The notes: generated by a model not told the origin, from the sequence alone. Numbered from the stretch's first letter, positions 1 through 6,179 are shown. The stretch is DNA of 7,712 nucleotides from Bacteroidales bacterium (GCA_007128045.1 SKYG01000260.1:1-7712), one strand, 5' to 3'. Made by a program: numbers and translations.

Positions 1-2486
1 ACTTTAACGCCTGCTGTAATCATTCTAGGCAGGCCAAGCCGGATGCCTTGTGGCCTGCGGGTAACAATATATCGATTATTGGTCATATTCTTTGCTGATA
101 TGCTTAGTGTGGTTCTCCAACGTTGAAAGGTATATGCCACGTTGGCATCAAGAACCATGTAGCTGTCGATTTTGCCAATACGTCCATCGGCCGATGGGGT
201 AACCGTATTGTTTATATCGGTGTATTGCGAGTCGGTATAATTGGCTGTTATTCTCGCAGAAACACCCTTGGTATGCTCATATAACAGTGAGGTGTTGGCA
301 AATAATGCCGGGGCGTAGGGGGTCTTATTTCCTTTAATGTTGATCATGGTGCCTTGATCAGCAATATACCTGTCTTTGTTAAATGTTGAATGTACAATGG
401 TAACATAGCCATCCCAGCTGATTATATTGTTCAAATCATCCCACCATTGGCTGAATATTATTTCTGCGCCTGCTTCTATTCCCTGATGCAGCGTCCTGCC
501 TCCATTAACCAACCCTGCCCCCTGCCCACCTGCTGACTCTGCTACTGGTACCACCTGGTTAGAGAAGTCCATATAAAAAGCCGTTACTTCATAAGATATT
601 CCGGCAACGGGTTGTTGTCTGATTCCTAATTCATAGTTCCAGCTTTTTTCGGCATCAAGTTCATACACCAGACCGGTATTTGAGATGGCATCTTTGATTC
701 TTGGAGGGGCAAATCCTCGGTGTATGCCGCCAAATATTGTTGCATTGCCATTCATATTCAGGTTAAACCCGATGCCTGGAATTATCTCTGATAATGAACC
801 AGCGGCAAAAAGCAGGGTGTCTCTGATATGGTTTTCTCCGTTAATGGCAAACCTTCCTCTTCTGATGTCGCGATTATATTGATAGTGTTCCATCCTCAGT
901 CCGGCGGTTATTGTTACATGCTGTGAAACCATCATCTGATTATGGACAAAAAAACTGTTTCCATATCCGGTTCGTATCTCATCGTCCTGCAGATTGCCAC
1001 TGGAGGCATTCTCGTGGTTCCCGTTTATGCGTTGCTCGAAAGCTCGTTCAAAAAGAAATCTTGCGCCTGCATGAAGTTCATTTTCCTTTCCCCTTAATTG
1101 CCATGAAGTCAAATAGCGGCTTTCCAGTCCTGCTACCTCAAATTGCCTGTTTCTGTTTCCTGTTGAATTGCGCATGTATATGGCTCCTTTTGGGATGGAT
1201 TCATCACCCCACACCACCCCGGAAAAATTATTTGGCTTGGGGTTTAGCATCCCTGATGCATCAAAACTATTATATGTAAAATCCTGACGTTGCCAGTTTC
1301 TGGTTGTGGTATAACCATATGCCTTCGTGGTTAATCGGCGATTTTCACGGAAGAAGTGATTATGGGTTAATGACAGGGCGTAACGTCTGATGTTCAATCC
1401 GTCATTGGGTGCAATCCTGGAAAAGTCATACTTTCCACCTGCCTCATACATGGTTTGCGTAATGCCAACATAAGTTGCATTAGATGTTTCATCATATACT
1501 GCAAACCTTAATCCGAGGTTTGATTGTTCACTTAGCTTTGTTCTTACCCGGGCTGACAGATCATGTACCCTGAAGTTCAAAGAACCTACGCTGTCGGCTT
1601 GTTTTGTCAGGTAGTTTACATGATAGCCGGTATGTTCGAATGTGTTTCCATAAGATAACATGGATGTAAAGTACCCACCCTGTGCTCCACGGACTACCGC
1701 AGAACCAGCAGGTTCAATTGGGGGGTCAGCGGTGATATAGTTTATAACACCCCCAATAGTTTGAGGCCCGTATAGGATAGACCCACTGCCTTTAAGAATC
1801 TCAACACCCGTCATTCTTTCCATTGCCGGGGTGTAATACATCTCAGGCTCTCCATAAGGTGCCAGGGCAACAGGAATTCCATCCTCCATAACAAGTACCG
1901 TGCGGCTCCGGTCAGGGTCCAACCCCCTGATACCTATATTGGCGCGAAGGCCAACTCCTTCTTCATCTACAACGTGCACTCCGGGCGAACGCCTGAATAC
2001 TTCATTCCCACTAACCGGGTTAATTGATAGGATATGTTGATTGTCTATGTAACTGAGCGAGCCAGGTACTTTTTCAAAAATGCCCTTTCTGTCGGCGAAT
2101 ATACTTACCTGCTCCATCTGATACACATGTGCCGGAAGCACCAAATCCAGTTCAAGTGTATCACCTGGCTTCAGATGCACCTCCCTGCGGTAATCTTTAT
2201 ATCCCAGCATGGAGGCTCCTAATGTCCAGACGCCCGGATCAACCGACCTAAATATAAACTTGCCATTTTGGCCGGATGTTGTACCGGTTTTGGTGCCAAT
2301 TAAGGCCAGGTTAACGTGGGTGAGCGATTTATTATTGTTGTCGGTTACAGTGCCAATAATCGTTCCCTTTAATGGTTTGTCATCCTGCATGTCGTCGTAT
2401 TGAAGTGTGCGAGCTGACAGCGAGCCGCACAGAATTATACTGTAATGAAGAAGTATAGTTATCTTGATAGTTAATCGTGTTGTCAT
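1..2486 (-). CDS. FecA-like TonB-dependent outer-membrane receptor with carboxypeptidase-regulatory-like domain (3' end cut by window edge)
   Basis: The minus frame from the ATG at 2486 is open to the window edge for 828 residues; the last visible ones (TAGVK) suggest only about two more, as these receptors usually end in an aromatic residue. Order: signal peptide 1-25 (cleavage near SLSA); carboxypeptidase-regulatory-like beta domain about 41-118; possible TonB box near EQVSIF (125-130); plug about 137-255 with NIGIRGLDPDR, EDGIPVALAPYGEPE and GSILYGPQTIGGVINY; 22-strand barrel from about 260. The APYGEP and YGPQ..GGVIN signatures resemble FecA, the ferric-dicitrate receptor. The family moves iron chelates across the outer membrane using TonB-ExbBD energy; the substrate here is inferred. 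No FecA-type signalling extension is seen at the N-terminus; the extra domain is the carboxypeptidase-like one. No Shine-Dalgarno is visible. The gene lies 244 bp downstream of the MFS exporter on the same strand and has its own promoter candidate. Confidence 0.96.
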   Translation of the reverse strand, partial: MTTRLTIKITILLHYSIILCGSLSARTLQYDDMQDDKPLKGTIIGTVTDNNNKSLTHVNLALIGTKTGTTSGQNGKFIFRSVDPGVWTLGASMLGYKDYRREVHLKPGDTLELDLVLPAHVYQMEQVSIFADRKGIFEKVPGSLSYIDNQHILSINPVSGNEVFRRSPGVHVVDEEGVGLRANIGIRGLDPDRSRTVLVMEDGIPVALAPYGEPEMYYTPAMERMTGVEILKGSGSILYGPQTIGGVINYITADPPIEPAGSAVVRGAQGGYFTSMLSYGNTFEHTGYHVNYLTKQADSVGSLNFRVHDLSARVRTKLSEQSNLGLRFAVYDETSNATYVGITQTMYEAGGKYDFSRIAPNDGLNIRRYALSLTHNHFFRENRRLTTKAYGYTTTRNWQRQDFTYNSFDASGMLNPKPNNFSGVVWGDESIPKGAIYMRNSTGNRNRQFEVAGLESRYLTSWQLRGKENELHAGARFLFERAFEQRINGNHENASSGNLQDDEIRTGYGNSFFVHNQMMVSQHVTITAGLRMEHYQYNRDIRRGRFAINGENHIRDTLLFAAGSLSEIIPGIGFNLNMNGNATIFGGIHRGFAPPRIKDAISNTGLVYELDAEKSWNYELGIRQQPVAGISYEVTAFYMDFSNQVVPVAESAGGQGAGLVNGGRTLHQGIEAGAEIIFSQWWDDLNNIISWDGYVTIVHSTFNKDRYIADQGTMINIKGNKTPYAPALFANTSLLYEHTKGVSARITANYTDSQYTDINNTVTPSADGRIGKIDSYMVLDANVAYTFQRWRTTLSISAKNMTNNRYIVTRRPQGIRLGLPRMITAGVK

Positions 2487-2500
2487 GTGGTAATATTTTG

Positions 2501-2548
2501 TCTGAAAGTCTGAAGGTCGGAAAGTCTGAAGGTCTGAAGGTCTGAATG
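2501..2548. repeat. Octamer tandem array, six copies of TCTGAARG (minus strand: TTCAGACC-like)
   Basis: Six head-to-tail 8-bp units run without gaps: TCTGAAAG, TCTGAAGG, TCGGAAAG, TCTGAAGG, TCTGAAGG, TCTGAATG, then a decayed TCAAATG. On the minus strand the phase reads TTCAGACC. The array lies in the presumed 5' leader of the receptor gene and ends 14 bp before its ATG, so copy-number change would alter leader length, not the reading frame. It causes spurious out-of-frame coding (repeats of TFR/PSD) in a short minus-strand ORF. Confidence 0.9.
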
Positions 2549-2561
2549 TCAAATGTTGGTA

Positions 2562-2588
2562 GCTGATGCATGCTGATCCATGTATCAG
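2562..2588. promoter_or_regulatory. Decamer direct repeat overlapping a near-perfect 16-bp palindrome, possible operator
   Basis: GCTGATGCAT (2562-2571) and GCTGATCCAT (2572-2581) are adjacent copies differing at one base. The second overlaps CTGATCCATGTATCAG (2573-2588), a dyad with one mismatched pair. It begins a few bases downstream of the predicted transcription start of the receptor gene, a reasonable place for a repressor site or a short 5' leader hairpin. No regulator is encoded in the window and the sequence does not resemble a classical Fur box. The sequence pattern is seen; the function is inferred. Confidence 0.35.
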
Positions 2589-2601
2589 ATTAACTTAGCC
2601 A

Positions 2602-2633
2602 CAAAAATACATAGGAAGATGTGATCATACAAT
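2602..2633 (-). promoter_or_regulatory. Candidate Bacteroidota sigma-ABfr promoter for the TonB-dependent receptor
   Basis: On the minus strand an exact TAnnTTTG -7 box (TATTTTTG, 2609 down to 2602) is preceded by ATTG (2633-2630) with a 20-nt spacer, matching the -33 TTG / -7 TAnnTTTG pattern known for Bacteroidota housekeeping promoters. Transcription would start near 2595, giving a leader of about 110 nt that contains the dyad at 2573-2588 and the octamer array. It suggests the receptor is transcribed independently of the MFS gene upstream. Confidence 0.6.
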
Positions 2634-2662
2634 CCCCAATAGTAGGGATTTTGGCATTATAC

Positions 2663-2680
2663 AGGCGGAGCCCTGCCGCT
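2663..2680. other. Weak GC-rich hairpin downstream of the MFS gene
   Basis: GGCGG (2664-2668) can pair with CTGCC (2673-2677) around an AGCC loop, with one mismatch. It lies about 50 bp past the MFS stop codon, next to the octamer array. There is no following T-run on the minus strand, so it is not a textbook intrinsic terminator. It could be a degenerate relative of the hairpins at 5163-5330, but it lacks their adjacent CTAC flank. Confidence 0.2.
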
Positions 2681-2689
2681 CAAAAACAA

Positions 2690-2737
2690 TTCAGCAATTC
2701 AACAGTTCAACAATTCAACAATTCAACAACTCAACAG
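2690..2737. repeat. Octamer tandem array, six copies of TTCAACAA overlapping the MFS stop codon
   Basis: Six units run in register: TTCAGCAA, TTCAACAG, three exact TTCAACAA, then CTCAACAG. The last copy overlaps the end of the MFS gene: its TGA stop (minus, 2733-2731) is made from the TTGA of the repeat, and the preceding Asn-Cys codons also lie at or within the array edge. The same octamer recurs at 5341-5362, likewise at the 3' end of a minus-strand gene. Confidence 0.9.
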
Positions 2738-3999
2738 TTTATTTTCCTTGCCAGGCTGAAGAATATCGTTCGTACATGTTTTCCGAAAAGGATTGCTGTG
2801 ACCAGGCAGATCATGGAGAATGAGAAGATGGTCATGGGCACGCCGATGTATTCGGCTATTGCTCCTGCCAGGAGGCTTCCAAGGGGTGTTATTCCCATAA
2901 AGGTAAGGCTGTACAGGGAAACGACCCGGCCGCGTTTGTCTTCATCGGAGATGCTTTGGAGCAGGGTGTTGGTTGCATTGAATTGCATGATCATCCCAAA
3001 ACCTGTAAAAACCAAAGCTATAACTGACAGCATCATATATGGCGACAGGGCAAATATGGCAAGACCCGATGCGAAGGTCATGGCAGCCATAAAAGTTAGT
3101 CTTGGCATGTTAAGAACATTTTTTCTGGATGCGAGGAACAGTGCACCTGCCAATGCCCCGGCACCTAATGATCCGGTAAGAAGACCCAATGTTTGGGCAT
3201 CACCTTTCAGAATATCGGCAGCAAACAGGGGCATCAGTGCCTGGAAGGGCAACCCAAAAAAGCTACTAAACGCTAAAAGCAACAGCAAGTATCTTAACGA
3301 TTGATGTCTCATTGCATACTGAAGCCCTTCTTTCAGTTGGTTGATTATAGATGCTGCATGAGCTGCGGCATATTTTTTAGAAATCCGTATGGCCAGAAGT
3401 CCTCCAATGGTAGTGGTAAAGCTTATACCGTTTATGAAAAAACACCATCCTTCGCCCACCCAGGCTATAAGTACACCCCCAACAGGCGGCCCTATGAATC
3501 TGGCCAGGTTATAGGCTGAGGAGTTTAGTGCGATGGCATTGCCAAGGTCTTGTTTTCTGGTAACGATGTCAGGCACGAATGCTTGTCTGAAAGGGGTGTC
3601 GAAGGCAAGTATGACCCCGTTGCATACCGCCAGAACGAGGATCCAACCAACAGTAATGCGGTCAGTGAGCACGAGCCACGACAACATGAACGCGATCAGC
3701 ATGGCCATAGACTGTGACAGAATGATGGTATTTCTGCGATTCCATCTATCGGCAAGTACCCCCGCAAAGGGGGTTATGAACAACGATGGAATTTGCAGAG
3801 CAAACACGATAGTGCCAAGCAACAAGGCTGAGCCGGTAAGCCTGTACACAAGCCATCCCATGGCAATATTCTGTACCCAGGTACCGATCAGCGAGATACT
3901 TTGACCAATAAAGAAATAACGATAATTACGATAGCCCAACGCCCGAAACATGTCCCTGAATGTGATGAGATTTATTTGAAGTCCTCTGAAAGGGATCAT
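2731..3999 (-). CDS. MFS_3 (EntS/DHA3-type) major facilitator exporter
   Basis: A 422-residue inner-membrane protein of usual family length with about 12 hydrophobic segments. The N-terminal FRALGYRNYRYFFIGQSIS and IGTWVQNIAMGWLVYRLTGS are typical of the MFS_3 (PF05977) family, whose best-known member is the enterobactin exporter EntS. Motif A reads GVLADRWNRR (80-89); a related second-half segment is GRVVSLYSLTFMGITPLGS (about 350-370). It is expected to export a small molecule by proton antiport. The substrate is unknown; the FecA-like receptor next door makes a siderophore attractive, but many MFS_3 members are general drug exporters. Start: ATG at 3999; the ATG at 3951 (MFRALGYRN) would also keep every membrane segment. 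A -7-like box lies about 40 nt upstream of the chosen start. The C-terminus (ARKINC) runs into an octamer repeat that supplies the stop codon. Confidence 0.93.
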   Translation of the reverse strand: MIPFRGLQINLITFRDMFRALGYRNYRYFFIGQSISLIGTWVQNIAMGWLVYRLTGSALLLGTIVFALQIPSLFITPFAGVLADRWNRRNTIILSQSMAMLIAFMLSWLVLTDRITVGWILVLAVCNGVILAFDTPFRQAFVPDIVTRKQDLGNAIALNSSAYNLARFIGPPVGGVLIAWVGEGWCFFINGISFTTTIGGLLAIRISKKYAAAHAASIINQLKEGLQYAMRHQSLRYLLLLLAFSSFFGLPFQALMPLFAADILKGDAQTLGLLTGSLGAGALAGALFLASRKNVLNMPRLTFMAAMTFASGLAIFALSPYMMLSVIALVFTGFGMIMQFNATNTLLQSISDEDKRGRVVSLYSLTFMGITPLGSLLAGAIAEYIGVPMTIFSFSMICLVTAILFGKHVRTIFFSLARKINC

Positions 4000-4040
4000 G
4001 ACAGGTAAGTAATATTAGGGCTGTTTGGGGTCAGAACAGG

Positions 4041-4048
4041 CAAAATTA
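4041..4048 (-). promoter_or_regulatory. Possible -7 box (TAnnTTTG) for the MFS gene
   Basis: TAATTTTG on the minus strand is an exact match to the Bacteroidota -7 consensus and would give a leader of about 35 nt to the ATG at 3999. No TTG lies 19-21 nt upstream, so only half of the promoter pattern is present. The rest of the divergent spacer (4000-4265) holds no comparably good plus-strand box for the gene at 4266; TATCTTTA near 4194 is one base off and lacks a -33 element. Confidence 0.35.
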
Positions 4049-4265
4049 CAAAAAATGCAACATTGGCCGGGTGATTTCGTATACATTGATAGAGATACAG
4101 GATCATAACCGGATGTTTTTTTTGGGTTCTGGAGATTAATATGTTGATAAAAATATAATTGGTGGAAATCATCGGGTCGATCGATTATTTTAGTATCTTT
4201 AATGCCGCAAAGTTGATGGTTGTGAAAAGATTGGCTAATGGAAACAACAGACAAACTCTGCAATA

Positions 4266-5090
4266 ATGAACAAGGGATTCATAGTTTTTTCTCTTCTGGC
4301 GTGCTGGCTTGGAATTGCTTTTAGTCAGACTGGCAGTGACTCTGGTATTTATGGGTACCGAAGTGGTTATCAAACCAGCGATGCATCAGATATTTCTTCC
4401 CGACAACAAGTAAAGTACAACATTACCCCCCTGGGTGGGTGGATAAATGTGTTTTCTGAAGGCTTTAATAATATTTCATTGCTGCCAGGTACAGGATGGA
4501 GTATGATCAACAACAGTGATCCTCTTGGCTCTTCAGGATGGTTTCAGGGAAATCAAACATTTAATTCATATGATGGTAGTAGCAATGCCTATATTGCTGC
4601 AAATTATCTTAATGCCATCAGTCCAGGCACAATCAGCAACTGGCTTATATCACCTCATGTCAATATAGTGGATGGAAATGAGTTGAGGTTCTGGACAAGA
4701 ACCAACACTGGCAGCACCATACCTGATAGGCTGGAGGTAAGAATGTCGTTGAATGGTAGTAGTGACGATGTTGGTAGTACAGCTATATCGGCAGGAGATT
4801 TTTCCGAGTTATTACTGACTATCAATCCAACGCTTACATCAGGGGGGTATCCTGAAGCCTGGACACAATACACTATCGTAATTTCCGGGGTTCCGGCACC
4901 TGCCAACGGCCGTTTTGCATTCAGGTATTTTGTGGAGGACACCCAAAACAATGGCAATTTTATTGGGATAGACCGGGTACAGTATCTTGTGCCCACATCT
5001 ATGGTGCCGTTAAGCAACTGGGCTATGGTCTTAAGCCTTGGTTTGATGGCGGCTTTTTCACTGTGGTTCTTTAGAAGGGTTCTTTGTTAA
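4266..5090 (+). CDS. Secreted choice-of-anchor J domain protein with C-terminal sorting-type tail
   Basis: A 274-residue exported protein. Residues 1-20 are a clear signal peptide (Lys-Gly, hydrophobic core, AFS before Gln21). Residues 21-60 are a low-complexity Ser/Tyr/Gly linker. Residues 64-241 match the choice-of-anchor J / Cleaved_Adhesin (PF07675) beta-sandwich: FSEGFNN, GWSMINNSDPLGSSGWFQGN, TISNWLISP, LRFWTRTNTGS, PDRLEVRMSLNG, PEAWTQYTI, GRFAFRYFV and IGIDRVQY. Residues 247-274 form a short VPLSNWA motif, a membrane helix and an FRR cluster, suggesting processing or membrane anchoring. These domains are jelly-roll modules of surface proteins; ligand and role are unknown. It stands alone: divergent from the MFS gene (266-bp spacer) and convergent with the ABC ATPase. 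No Shine-Dalgarno precedes the ATG, which follows an A/T-rich stretch. Confidence 0.9.
   Translation: MNKGFIVFSLLACWLGIAFSQTGSDSGIYGYRSGYQTSDASDISSRQQVKYNITPLGGWINVFSEGFNNISLLPGTGWSMINNSDPLGSSGWFQGNQTFNSYDGSSNAYIAANYLNAISPGTISNWLISPHVNIVDGNELRFWTRTNTGSTIPDRLEVRMSLNGSSDDVGSTAISAGDFSELLLTINPTLTSGGYPEAWTQYTIVISGVPAPANGRFAFRYFVEDTQNNGNFIGIDRVQYLVPTSMVPLSNWAMVLSLGLMAAFSLWFFRRVLC
5004..5087 (+). other. Coding segment for IPTL-CTERM-like tripartite C-terminal sorting signal
   Basis: The last 28 residues of the choice-of-anchor J protein have three parts: VPLSNWA, a hydrophobic helix of about 17 residues (MVLSLGLMAAFSLWF) and a basic end (RRVLC). This matches the layout of exosortase/rhombosortase-type tails and resembles IPTL-CTERM, where a Pro-Leu-Ser-x-Trp motif precedes the helix. 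It is unlike the beta-sandwich CTD used by Bacteroidota type IX secretion. Which processing enzyme acts, if any, cannot be seen here. Confidence 0.6.
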
Positions 5091-5162
5091 CCCCGGCGTA
5101 ACCTACCAAACTTTTGTAAAAAATCGTCTTTTGTCAAAAGGCTGTTGTTGACTTCGATTCGT

Positions 5163-5187
5163 GGGCAACCACAAGGGTTGCCCCTAC
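5163..5187 (-). repeat. GTAG-headed hairpin 1 (GGGCAACC stem)
   Basis: An 8-bp perfect stem, GGGCAACC (5163-5170) with GGTTGCCC (5176-5183) around a 5-nt loop, is followed by CTAC (5184-5187). Read on the minus strand this is GTAG plus a palindrome, the layout of REP elements served by TnpA-REP/RAYT transposases. It lies between two convergent genes. Confidence 0.75.
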
Positions 5188-5213
5188 ATTGGTACGTGGG
5201 CCGTATTCAATCC

Positions 5214-5236
5214 GGGCGTATGCAATACGCCCCTAC
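5214..5236 (-). repeat. GTAG-headed hairpin 2 (GGGCGTAT stem)
   Basis: An 8-bp perfect stem, GGGCGTAT (5214-5221) with ATACGCCC (5225-5232) and a 3-nt GCA loop, is followed by CTAC (5233-5236). It has the same architecture and orientation as hairpin 1 but a different stem sequence. Confidence 0.75.
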
Positions 5237-5250
5237 CATTTGTTAATAAA

Positions 5251-5340
5251 TTCAACCTTTCGGACAGGTCCAGCCCTGTCCCTACAAATAATCAATTCAA
5301 CCTTTCGGACAGGTCCAGCCCTGTCCCTACAAATAATCAA
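5251..5340 (-). repeat. Exact 45-bp tandem duplication, each unit carrying a GTAG-headed hairpin (GGACAGG stem)
   Basis: Units 5251-5295 and 5296-5340 are identical over all 45 bases. Each contains a 7-bp stem GGACAGG/CCTGTCC with a 6-nt loop (5262-5281 and 5307-5326) followed by CTAC (5282-5285 and 5327-5330). Each unit begins with TTCAAC and ends with CAA, so the hairpin modules sit in phase with the TTCAACAA octamers that follow at 5341. Perfect identity points to a recent duplication. Confidence 0.9.
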
Positions 5341-5362
5341 TTCAACAATTCAACAATTCAAC
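5341..5362. repeat. TTCAACAA octamer array at the end of the ABC ATPase gene
   Basis: Two exact TTCAACAA units and a third partial TTCAAC continue directly from the 45-bp duplication. The array ends 8 bp from the TAG stop of the minus-strand ABC ATPase gene. It has the same unit and strand phase as the array at 2690-2737. Confidence 0.85.
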
Positions 5363-5370
5363 TTTTTAAC

Positions 5371-6075
5371 CTACTCGGATGTGGCAGCCAGAACATATTC
5401 TGTGGCTTTATCTTCTGTAACGATTTGGCCGTCGAATAGCCTGATAATCCTTTGAGAATAGGATGCGTCATGGTGTGAGTGTGTTACCATGATGATGGTC
5501 GTACCGTTTTTGTTCAGTGTTTCGAGCATATTCATCACCTCTTCGCCATGGGTGGAGTCCAGGTTACCTGTAGGCTCATCAGCCAGAATGATATGGGGTT
5601 TTGCAACTACTGCCCTGCAAACGGCCACCCTTTGTTGTTGTCCGCCTGATAGTTGGAGGGGGAAGTGGTTTTTACGGTGCATGATTTGCATTTGGTCTAA
5701 CACCTCCTCAACCCGTTTTCTTCTTTCCGAAGTGCTGTATCCCAGGTAAATAAGTGGTAATTCGACATTTTCAAATACGGTCAGCTCATCAATAAGGTTA
5801 AAGTTTTGAAATACAAAACCGATATTTCTTTTTCGTAGGTTTGCACGTTGTCTTTCAGAATAGTTTGAAACTTCTTCCTCTAGAAAAAAATATTGTCCGT
5901 TGCTTGGGTTGTCGAGTAATCCCAATATGTTTAATAGTGTGGATTTTCCGCATCCTGAAGGCCCCATAATGGCCACGAACTCGCCTTCCCTGATTTCAAA
6001 TGACACCTTATTCAGCGCAGTAGTTTCAACTTCTTCTGTACGGAACACTTTTGTTAATTCAATGGTTTTAATCAT
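5371..6075 (-). CDS. MacB/LolD-type ABC transporter ATP-binding protein
   Basis: A 234-residue single-domain cytoplasmic ATPase of standard length with all motifs intact: Walker A GPSGCGKST (38-46), Q-loop Gln90 in FVFQNFNL, signature LSGGQ (142-146) in LSGGQQQRVAVCRAVV, Walker B IILADEP (162-168) with catalytic Glu167, D-loop NLDS (171-174) and H-loop His199 in MVTHS. The TALN...EFVAIMGPSG opening and the ADEPTGNLD run mark the MacB/LolD/FtsE subgroup, which powers mechanotransmission permeases rather than importers. It lies 104 bp downstream of the HlyD-type adaptor, probably in one operon, and would energise the same efflux machine. No permease gene follows: the next gene is convergent. 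Just upstream of the ATG is the A/T palindrome TAAAATTTTA (6081-6090) and no Shine-Dalgarno. Confidence 0.95.
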   Translation of the reverse strand: MIKTIELTKVFRTEEVETTALNKVSFEIREGEFVAIMGPSGCGKSTLLNILGLLDNPSNGQYFFLEEEVSNYSERQRANLRKRNIGFVFQNFNLIDELTVFENVELPLIYLGYSTSERRKRVEEVLDQMQIMHRKNHFPLQLSGGQQQRVAVCRAVVAKPHIILADEPTGNLDSTHGEEVMNMLETLNKNGTTIIMVTHSHHDASYSQRIIRLFDGQIVTEDKATEYVLAATSE

Positions 6076-6179
6076 GACGATAAAATTTTAAAGCTGTGTG
6101 TATGTTTTATGACGTATAGTTTGCGTAAAATGTTACATGTAGTTGATCATCTAAGAGTACGAGTGTGTTAAGTTGTCTT

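Noticed and set aside
911..1279. Plus-strand open frames inside the receptor gene (also 685-882, 2034-2222, 2209-2403)
   Set aside because: All lie opposite the continuous minus-strand receptor frame, whose plug and barrel motifs leave no doubt about coding strand.
2380..2571. Minus-strand 63-codon frame spanning the TCTGAAGG array
   Set aside because: It overlaps the receptor start in another frame and its content is the translated octamer repeat; no domain features.
2487..2650. Cobalamin or other riboswitch in the receptor leader
   Set aside because: The leader of about 110 nt is mostly octamer repeat, with no conserved riboswitch core such as the B12 box visible.
2690..2737. CRISPR array
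   Set aside because: The units are 8 bp, contiguous and without spacers; no cas genes are present.
2621..3304. Plus-strand open frame of 227 codons opposite the MFS gene
   Set aside because: It is antisense to a clear membrane transporter, starts within the octamer array (giving a run of Asn/Ser/Thr/Gln) and has no recognisable domain or exported-protein features.
4812..5087. Type IX secretion C-terminal domain on the choice-of-anchor protein
   Set aside because: The C-terminus is a single membrane helix with a basic end, not the roughly 80-residue beta-sandwich CTD ending in a short polar strand.
5128..5140. CTTTTG-T-CAAAAG dyad after the choice-of-anchor gene as an intrinsic terminator
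   Set aside because: The one-base loop is sterically unlikely, the stem is A/T-rich and no T-run follows.
5161..5455. Two overlapping plus-strand open frames across the hairpin cluster
   Set aside because: Both are translations of the 45-bp duplication and octamers in different frames, ending inside the antisense of the ABC ATPase; the repeated residues reflect DNA repeats, not a protein.
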